Assembly (NCBI GenBank): GCA_938008185.1
Contig: CALLLR010000022.1
Coordinates: forward strand, 1 to 45,963
Direction: 5' to 3'
From: an uncultured Saprospiraceae bacterium
GTDB lineage: Bacteria > Bacteroidota > Bacteroidia > Chitinophagales > Saprospiraceae
Length of the DNA: 45,963 nt
The notes under the pieces were generated by a model. The model ran no database searches, was not told the DNA's origin, and saw only the letters and a program-made list of their open reading frames with translations. Below, piece by piece: positions 38,796 to 45,963 of the stretch (position 1 is its first letter; each line of letters begins with the position of its first letter). Made by a program: the position numbers and the translations under genes.

Positions 38796-38887
38796 TGTAC
38801 TGAAAAATTACTAATTAGTAAAACAATGATACGAACAAATACTCAAACTTTAAACAAGGAGCAAGATTAATGAAAACAGGGAATGTA

Positions 38888-41800
38888 TTATCTCATGATG
38901 ACCAGTTTACCAAAATCACGATGGAAGAAACTATTGGCCTTCGTATTATATTTTTCGTAAGATTCTCCGTTAGCCTTCTCCATAACCATTCTATACAGAT
39001 AAACGCCATTGGCTAATCGCCCTCCGTACTCATCCGTCCCATCCCACTTGTAGTCCGTTAAATGAGTCCCTATTTTTAAAGGGCCAATTTCATCCTGGGT
39101 GATCTCTTTAATTACTTTGCCCGAAACAGTAAAAATTTGAATTTTAAAGAATTCGGGAAGTTCCTCTCCGGTAAGCGTATAGGCAAATTGGGTAGAAGTA
39201 GTAAATGGATTTGGATAATTTATGACATTAGAAATCGCAGAGCGGGTTATAATCTCAAAATTAACTTTGTAATCCAAACTGCCTGACTGATTACCCGTAA
39301 CGTCCTCAGCCTGAACTAACAACTCATAAATACCATCTTCCGTGAAGATGGGGCGAAGCTCTACCGAAGCAGCGTTTTCTCCTCCCTGAGTATTTGGTGT
39401 AAAAGTAATCAAATCACTCTCAAAAGGAATCAGCGTAACTGTTTGGTCGGGATATTTAATGAAAATATTAAACAAAGAGGTGTCTGAAAGAGATAAAAAT
39501 GGATTTTCATCAACTAGAGAAATTAAAATATTGGGCCTCGGAGAAACGATATCTCCTTGCATGATATGTTGCCCGTCAAAGGTGACATTAAGCAATGGAT
39601 TAATATCATCTTTAGTAACAAAAAAGTCGTTAACTACGAAATTATTAAATTGACGCAGTTCCGGTTGGTCATCATTCGGATTAACTTCAAAGACCACTTG
39701 CTGGACTCCGCCAATGGTTTCCGTATCAAAACTAAATGCCGTATTAATAACTTCATTCTTGCTTAATGGCGGATAACGTTTTGATTGAATAATCTGATTA
39801 TTGGCTTCATCTGTCAAAGACATTTGAACCAATAAACTATCCATGTCGTAATCACTGATGTTTTCAACGGCAACTTCAAATTCCATTTGTTCTCCTTGCT
39901 GTAACGTATCTCTGTTTAAAACGTAATTTTCATTTGGGTTAACGGCTGCGTCCGGAAGACCAGTGTACAGTACTCGCCAATAGTCTAGTTGGTTAGGTGT
40001 TCTTTCTACTTCATCAACCGCGCTATAAGTCAGTCTTAAATAAGGATAGGTGGCCGCATCAACGAAATCCAGGGGCGTGTCTTTATCATAAAGCCTGTCA
40101 AGTAATAAAGTTTCATTATTGTTTTGATCAACACCAAAAATACTGACGTACGCAGTATCTGATACTACATTATCAATTTCACTGGTTTGCCACTTAATAT
40201 TATCCCACTCTTTAGCTGGTCCAATCAGGGTGGATCTCATTGCTCCCGAAGTTTGATTTATCGGAACAAAGACTTCGGTGAAAATCTCTTCGTCAATAGT
40301 GGTCGCAATGTCTTCTCCTAATACATTTACGCCTTTTCTATAGACAAAAGTATAAGGAACCGTTCCTTTATCCGCTAATTCTCTGACTCTTAAAGCTCCC
40401 TGATTTTCTAAAACACTAAAAATATTTTTTCCAAGTGTAGTGGAATCTTGTGCCCAATCTTCGGGATCAAAACTAAATCCTGGTTTTTGTACGGAAAAAA
40501 GAAAAATATAATTATTATTTGGAATGACTTCTTCTAAAAAAGTAATCAAGCTTTCTCTCTGATCTATTGTATTTGTCGGAAACGCAAACACTCTGGTTGA
40601 TCCGGAATTTACACTTCCATAATTACCTCCAGGAGGATTTAGCCAACCTCCTCCAGTTACACTATCTCCAACCACAACTGCTATCCCTGCATTCAGAAAA
40701 TTCCAGGGTTTGACAGAAGCAGCAGGATTATCTAAATTGTAAATATACGCAGGAGGGTTAGTTGGGGCATATAAAAGATTTTTAACCCCAATAAAAAAAC
40801 CATTCACACCAAAGGAGAAATCTTGATCCTGATCCAGAGACATTCCCTCAAACTCATCCTTTTTATACTGATAAAAATGAGACTGATTCCAGCCATTCCC
40901 ACTTTCTGGTAAATAAACAAATGAACTATTATTCCAAATAAAGCCTGTCTGTGGACTAATACTATCGGGACTAACTCGCCAATAATAAACAGTACTGTCT
41001 TGCAAAACAACTCCCGGCGTCCATTTCAATATCCCGCCTCCTTGCGTAATTTCAGTGCTGATTTTTGTAGAGCTATTAAATAACTCGGTGGTATCCATCT
41101 CCAACACATATTTTCTGGAAGCACTCAATCCATTGGATGTCGAGGCTTTTAAGGTTACATTTGCATCACTCACAATGGCAAACTCAGTCGGATAAACGGG
41201 TATCGCACTCGCATCGAATATATAAAATTCAATTCCTGGACTGCCATTTGAACTTATCAGCGTATTGTTTAACTCTGCAGTTGGGGATGGTGATTCTTCC
41301 ACATCATTATTTACGTCTATCTCAATATACAATTTGTTTTGCCCGACTGCTGCCCTTTTATAAGAGGCAACGGTATATGCATACTGATTACTACCACTGG
41401 GAGACTTTATCCGGTCTGTCACAATGGTTAGCAAATTTCCACCTGGTAACTCCTGACGAATGACAATATCAATGGAATCAGGGACTCCAAACCCAAGGTT
41501 TATTATCTTGAAATTGACCTGGATGCTATCCAAAGAAGAGGTAAGGTTAGTAGGCTCAAGGCTCACCGAACTGGCATCTACCACAAAATCTGGGCCGGGG
41601 GACGGATTAATCTTTACCGCCGGATCTCCCTGCAACGTAAACTGCTGAGCTAAAGGTCCCAAAATAAAACTATTGGCCGTATTGTATGTTTCCACCGTTT
41701 CTCGTAAAATATCACCCATGCCTTGTCCATACATGGTCCCTCCTGCCAATTCATAAAAACGGGACATAAAAGGATTTAATCCCGAAATATAACCCAACCC

Positions 41801-43894
41801 GGTTGTTGCTCCAAAACCAATGGCGCCCCGATCTTTATAATAAACAAATCGTTCACTAATCCCTCTGGCAGAGGTATGAATATTCCCAGAATAACATCCC
41901 AATGAAAACATCAATGGATATTTTTCGTAATTTTCGTAATTGTCCGGATTGTCAATGTTGAAATCAAAAGTTCCAACTCCCGAATGACCAAAAAACGTAA
42001 GAATTGATACTCCTTCGTTAATTGTACTAAAAATCTCTTCTGACTCAGAAATTTGTACCGGATCGTTACTACTCTTAAACACCGATGTCACCTCCGCTCC
42101 AAAAGTATTATTCTCAATAATTTCTTCCATCCCTTCCAAATGCCGACGGATCACATCACGTTCGCCATTATTACCGCCACCTCCAAGATGCAATATCTGC
42201 TTCATCCACGCCCGCTCCTCGATGGTCTGACTGCTATTCTGCTGCACCGCTTCCAGGTCTCTCACCTTCTTCAAATAAATAGCAACATCTTCCGGACTGG
42301 TCGCCGCTATCCGTCCGGTAGCAACGGCTGGAAAACGCTCACCATTTTCTGATGCCAGCATATTATCACTCCCCGGATATCCGTAGGTAGGCACAAACAG
42401 GGTAGACTGCGCTCCGGCTACTTGTGCTGGGGTGCGGACCGTATGGTATTCTCGCCCTTTTCCAATAATCAGCAGATAGGATAAATCATCCCATTGCCTG
42501 TTGACACGTTGGACAAAATTCTTCACGGATAAGGGATGACGACGGATACCGTAGGCGTATTGATCATACAAATTTTCTATGTCTACAATTCGCGTAGTAA
42601 ACCCGCCGCCGGCCATCGAACTTCGATAGTTGGCATATTCGACTACCTGATTGGTGCCTTGTGCGTCGTTAAATAAACGGGAATTGGAAATGATCAGATA
42701 AGTGGCGGGGTCTTGTCCATAATCAATAAAATTGGTTGCACTAATACTATTAATTGAAGTAGCCGCAGTATTATTTTCAAATAGAATCAGATCACGGTCA
42801 GCAGTAGAAGGAGGTAATACCATCCGCGTACGGCCGTTTTCCACAATGGCCTCTATTCGTAGCCCATTGGTCAGATCGTATAAAACGGGACTGCCCATGC
42901 CATCGGAAAAATTTTCTATATCTAATAACTTCCTGTCGGTTGATGCTTCTACCGAAAATGCAAAAGAGGTCACGCCACCAAAGTCAAAACTACGGGGATA
43001 GGTAAGGGTGATCACTCCTACGGAATGTCGGTCGTTGGTTCCGCCTGTTCCTGCAAATTTTACCGCAATATTATTATTCAAAAGACTATTGGTAACTGGA
43101 GCAGTTACTTTCTTTAGCTTTACACCACTAAAGCTTTCTTCGTATATCGGTGCTCCACCATTTAAGGTAATGGCAATGGCATGGCCAGATTGCGCGGGGA
43201 GGTTGGTCGCGAATCGGGCACTGAAAGTACTTTCCGGACCAGTAATTACCGGATTTACCGGAGTGATTGTATGATTGGTAATAAGCCTGAAAGGAGAACC
43301 AAAACCTTCCGTTTCATTATAATCAGAATAGGAGGTGCCATCGGTGGTTTCTCTTTTTTTAATATGGGTATTGGTAAAGATTTGTTGCTCATCGTACCAG
43401 AAAAAAGGCTCCGCCGGAGGAGGATTACTCAAATCATTAGTAATGGAATTAAAACGCAGACTATTGTTTCCATTACCGGATACCCACGTCAAAAAATAAC
43501 TGATCGTATCTGTTACCAAACTATACTCGGGATTCAACATCTCTTCGTCCGGATTGGCAAATAGGTGTCGATCCAGCTCGGAGCGATTTTTCTGACCAAA
43601 AAATTCTATATAATCGTCAGCTCCCAAAAGACCAGCGGTAGATACATAAATAGGCACTTGCGCTCCCATTCTAAAAAGCTGATAATTGCCCGTAGCTATC
43701 TGGGAAACGGGAATTCCCGCTTGCACCAGCGCACTTTGTGAAATGCGGTATACGCCATCTTCGGCAACGGCCACCTTAAAGTACGACTGATCAAAATTGA
43801 TCCACTCGTCTCCAAAATTACCATCCGACATTTGCGCATAGCTGGCAGTGAAAGAAAGCGTAAAGAACAGGGCCAATGAATATAAATACTTCAT
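38888..43894 (-). CDS. C25 (gingipain-like) peptidase, type IX secretion sortase PorU/PorU2-like
   Basis: Signal peptide; SILTFFGHSGVGTFDF and YPLMFSLGCYSGNIH (catalytic His and Cys contexts); C-terminal NYPNPFTTSTQFAYTL...YKWDGTDEYGGRLANGVYLYRM domain. Confidence 0.88.
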   Translation of the reverse strand: MKYLYSLALFFTLSFTASYAQMSDGNFGDEWINFDQSYFKVAVAEDGVYRISQSALVQAGIPVSQIATGNYQLFRMGAQVPIYVSTAGLLGADDYIEFFGQKNRSELDRHLFANPDEEMLNPEYSLVTDTISYFLTWVSGNGNNSLRFNSITNDLSNPPPAEPFFWYDEQQIFTNTHIKKRETTDGTSYSDYNETEGFGSPFRLITNHTITPVNPVITGPESTFSARFATNLPAQSGHAIAITLNGGAPIYEESFSGVKLKKVTAPVTNSLLNNNIAVKFAGTGGTNDRHSVGVITLTYPRSFDFGGVTSFAFSVEASTDRKLLDIENFSDGMGSPVLYDLTNGLRIEAIVENGRTRMVLPPSTADRDLILFENNTAATSINSISATNFIDYGQDPATYLIISNSRLFNDAQGTNQVVEYANYRSSMAGGGFTTRIVDIENLYDQYAYGIRRHPLSVKNFVQRVNRQWDDLSYLLIIGKGREYHTVRTPAQVAGAQSTLFVPTYGYPGSDNMLASENGERFPAVATGRIAATSPEDVAIYLKKVRDLEAVQQNSSQTIEERAWMKQILHLGGGGNNGERDVIRRHLEGMEEIIENNTFGAEVTSVFKSSNDPVQISESEEIFSTINEGVSILTFFGHSGVGTFDFNIDNPDNYENYEKYPLMFSLGCYSGNIHTSARGISERFVYYKDRGAIGFGATTGLGYISGLNPFMSRFYELAGGTMYGQGMGDILRETVETYNTANSFILGPLAQQFTLQGDPAVKINPSPGPDFVVDASSVSLEPTNLTSSLDSIQVNFKIINLGFGVPDSIDIVIRQELPGGNLLTIVTDRIKSPSGSNQYAYTVASYKRAAVGQNKLYIEIDVNNDVEESPSPTAELNNTLISSNGSPGIEFYIFDASAIPVYPTEFAIVSDANVTLKASTSNGLSASRKYVLEMDTTELFNSSTKISTEITQGGGILKWTPGVVLQDSTVYYWRVSPDSISPQTGFIWNNSSFVYLPESGNGWNQSHFYQYKKDEFEGMSLDQDQDFSFGVNGFFIGVKNLLYAPTNPPAYIYNLDNPAASVKPWNFLNAGIAVVVGDSVTGGGWLNPPGGNYGSVNSGSTRVFAFPTNTIDQRESLITFLEEVIPNNNYIFLFSVQKPGFSFDPEDWAQDSTTLGKNIFSVLENQGALRVRELADKGTVPYTFVYRKGVNVLGEDIATTIDEEIFTEVFVPINQTSGAMRSTLIGPAKEWDNIKWQTSEIDNVVSDTAYVSIFGVDQNNNETLLLDRLYDKDTPLDFVDAATYPYLRLTYSAVDEVERTPNQLDYWRVLYTGLPDAAVNPNENYVLNRDTLQQGEQMEFEVAVENISDYDMDSLLVQMSLTDEANNQIIQSKRYPPLSKNEVINTAFSFDTETIGGVQQVVFEVNPNDDQPELRQFNNFVVNDFFVTKDDINPLLNVTFDGQHIMQGDIVSPRPNILISLVDENPFLSLSDTSLFNIFIKYPDQTVTLIPFESDLITFTPNTQGGENAASVELRPIFTEDGIYELLVQAEDVTGNQSGSLDYKVNFEIITRSAISNVINYPNPFTTSTQFAYTLTGEELPEFFKIQIFTVSGKVIKEITQDEIGPLKIGTHLTDYKWDGTDEYGGRLANGVYLYRMVMEKANGESYEKYNTKANSFFHRDFGKLVIMR

Positions 43895-44202
43895 TTTGTT
43901 TATAATATAGTGTGATTTGTAAAAATTCAGACAGGTACCAATAGCAAACGGCTATTTTTGGTTATTTGACAGGTTATACTAGCTGTCTAAAACAGCGAAG
44001 GGTTCTTTCCGCTGATTCAACGAAAAATACAATGAAGTTGTTTAAGAATTCGAAAAGCAGCCGAGAGCTAGAGAATTTTATCAGATCGTAGGCAATTTTG
44101 GAGTTGTTAAACAACTTCAATATAAAAGTACCCAAAATAGTACCATTTTCCAATAAAAATACCGGAAACAGCGTCTTTTGTCTGGTTGTTTACGCTGTGG
44201 CA

Positions 44203-44240
44203 AAAAAATAACCCGTTTCAGCTTCGGCTAAGACGGGTTA
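44203..44240 (-). terminator. Rho-independent terminator of the prohibitin-family gene
   Basis: Hairpin AACCCGTtt.agc TTCG gct..gACGGGTT (44210-44239). On the minus strand it is followed by TATTTTTTTG; it lies ~50 bp past the stop of the 44290..45105 gene. Confidence 0.8.
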
Positions 44241-44289
44241 TCCTTTATTGTTAAACAGCTTCTAAGTGTTTTTTATTTTCAATACAGCG

Positions 44290-45105
44290 TTAGTTGCCTA
44301 AGATCAGCGGTAGCCCATTATCTCCTCCTCCGACGATAATTACCTTGGAATTAGGGGAATTGGCCAGCTCTAAGGTCGCTTCAATCCCTTTATCCTGTAA
44401 GATTTTATCGGTCAAACTGGCATTTAGAATTCGGTTGGACTCAGCTTTGGCCTCGGCTTCAATAATTTTACGTTCTGATTCCTTGCGTTCCCGGTCCAGC
44501 AGGAAATCATATTGGAAGGCTAGCTGCTCTTCTTCCAGTTTCTGTTCAATGGCTGCTTTTAGCTTTTCGGGTAATTGTACCGAACGAATCAGTACGGCAT
44601 CAATGACAATGTACTTGTTTTGGACTGCTTTTAAAGTTGATTGCTCAATTTCGTCCTGAATAGCTTCTCTTTTGGTCGAGTAAAGCTCTTCGGGAAGGTA
44701 TTTTCCAATCACTTCCCGCACGGCTGAACGAATCTCAGGCTTAATGATTCGCTCTACGTAGTCAATCCCGATTTCATCGTGTAAATGCCCGATTTTTGCC
44801 GGTAACGGATTAAAACGGTAGGATAATTCTACGGCAATCGACAGACCGTTTTTGGATAATACATCCATTTTTTCAAACGCTTCGTTGACCCGGACATCAT
44901 AGATATACATCTTGTTCCAGGGGGCAATGACGTGAAATCCTTGATCGTAAACAGTCTCTTTGTCTAGCCCACCACTAAACGGGCGAAAGATGATTCCCTT
45001 TTCACCCGGATCAATATTGAGAAAAAGACTATTGGACAAACTAACCAGCAGGATCAATATGATAAAGCCAACAATGGCAAAACCCATAAATTTATTTTGT
45101 TTCAT
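44290..45105 (-). CDS. Prohibitin-family / SPFH (Band 7) membrane protein
   Basis: N-terminal TM; DPGEKGIIFRPFSGGLDKETVYDQGFHVIAPWNKMYIYDVRVNEAFEKMDVLSKNGLSIAVELSYRFNP; IKPEIRSAVREVIGKY. Confidence 0.95.
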   Translation of the reverse strand: MKQNKFMGFAIVGFIILILLVSLSNSLFLNIDPGEKGIIFRPFSGGLDKETVYDQGFHVIAPWNKMYIYDVRVNEAFEKMDVLSKNGLSIAVELSYRFNPLPAKIGHLHDEIGIDYVERIIKPEIRSAVREVIGKYLPEELYSTKREAIQDEIEQSTLKAVQNKYIVIDAVLIRSVQLPEKLKAAIEQKLEEEQLAFQYDFLLDRERKESERKIIEAEAKAESNRILNASLTDKILQDKGIEATLELANSPNSKVIIVGGGDNGLPLILGN

Positions 45106-45408
45106 GATAATAGTTTAATGATTAAAGTGTAGAGGTTTTTTAAAAAATCTTGTTCAAAAAGGTAACAACCAAACAGAAGTATTAGTTTTTCGGGGAAGGA
45201 TACCTATTAATAACATTATTGACAAATTTAGTGAAAACCACTGGCATTCTATAATTTAAGTTCTCAAACAACTTCTGTAAAAATCATTTTTTAAATAAAG
45301 TGACCTTATCTGAATAAGAGGCTATTTCGACCGGATAACCAGTCTAAATGGGGTTTGCTGACGTAGAGACACCTTGTCATTATTGGTTTTTCACTTATTT
45401 TTACCAAT

Positions 45409-45963
45409 ATGAAGCGATCCTTTCTTATTGTTGTCATCAGTTTGCTATGCTGCTCCGTGAGTTCGTTGATCGCGCAGATAGAGAAGCCCAGTGGGTTTTT
45501 TGCTCCGTCCGATACGTTGAATAAGGCTCGCACTTACACCCTGATCGGCGGTACTTCCGCAGGCTACGTAGCGACGATGATCGGACTTAACGCCGCGTGG
45601 TACTCCGATTTTGAACGCTCTGAATTTCAATTTTTTAACGATTGGGGCGAATGGAACGACATGGACAAAGTAGGGCATTTCTATTCCGCTTACAACGAAA
45701 GCCTGATTCTTATGTACGGTGGAATCTGGGCCGGAATGCCCCGTAAAAAAGCGATGTGGTTAGGCGTCGGATTCGGAGCGCTCTTTCAAACCAGCATCGA
45801 GGTACTGGATGGCTTTTCTGCTAAATGGGGATTCTCCGTTGGAGATATTGCCTTCAATACCGGCGGACTCGCCTTGCTCGCCGCACAGGAACTAGCCTGG
45901 CAGGAACAACGGATTACCTTAAAATTTTCTGCTCATCCGGTTAGCTATCCCCAAACGATTGTC
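45409..45963 (+). CDS. DUF2279-like (YfiM-type) protein, 3' truncated by window edge
   Basis: Open frame with signal peptide: MKRSFLIVVISLLCCSVSSLIAQIEKPSGFF...NDWGEWNDMDKVGHFYSAYNESLILMYGGIWAGMPRKKAMWLGVGFGALFQTSIEVLDGFSAKWGFSVGDIAFNTGG. Not in the ORF track because the stop is outside the window. Confidence 0.78.
   Translation, partial: MKRSFLIVVISLLCCSVSSLIAQIEKPSGFFAPSDTLNKARTYTLIGGTSAGYVATMIGLNAAWYSDFERSEFQFFNDWGEWNDMDKVGHFYSAYNESLILMYGGIWAGMPRKKAMWLGVGFGALFQTSIEVLDGFSAKWGFSVGDIAFNTGGLALLAAQELAWQEQRITLKFSAHPVSYPQTIV

Noticed and set aside
43181-43564. 127-aa plus-strand ORF and other plus ORFs within 39.4-43.6 kb
   Set aside because: All antisense to the continuous 1668-aa C25 peptidase gene.
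45306-45678. Two minus-strand ORFs (75 and 77 aa)
   Set aside because: They overlap a better plus-strand partial CDS with signal peptide (45409 onward).

Overview
This looks like a Bacteroidota (Saprospiraceae-like by general character; taxonomy not tested) surface-polysaccharide / O-antigen / capsule locus. Its right edge holds a type IX secretion C25 peptidase (PorU-like) and a prohibitin-family gene. The locus encodes: a UDP-amino-sugar module (LegC-like aminotransferase, FlaA1/CapD-like dehydratase, sugar transferase, CBS-nucleotidyltransferase); a UDP-L-FucNAc module (CapE/CapF/CapG-like); GDP-L-fucose genes (ManC, PMI-like cupin, Gmd, Fcl); glycosyltransferases; a Wzx-like flippase; three sulfotransferase-like proteins; two NodB-type deacetylases; and acyltransferases. 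It also encodes an unusual ACP / AMP-ligase / SDR / GNAT cassette. The standout is gmd (17954..20275). Its GDP-mannose 4,6-dehydratase reading frame is interrupted in the conserved motif NHE^[11 protein letters not shown] by an in-frame ~403-aa intein (18515..19723). The intein has splicing blocks A, B, F and G, two LAGLIDADG endonuclease motifs and an extra helix-turn-helix-like segment. Its N-terminal residue is Thr, which is atypical. Other points of note: three unrelated nested tandem-repeat arrays start at gene 3' ends between 26.7 and 30.1 kb; two genes keep conserved N-termini but lack any ATG/GTG/TTG start; a partial upstream CDS missing from the ORF track overlaps the first gene by 1 nt; and there is a decayed coding fragment at 7.6-7.8 kb. 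All calls are from reading the sequence; no database search was run.
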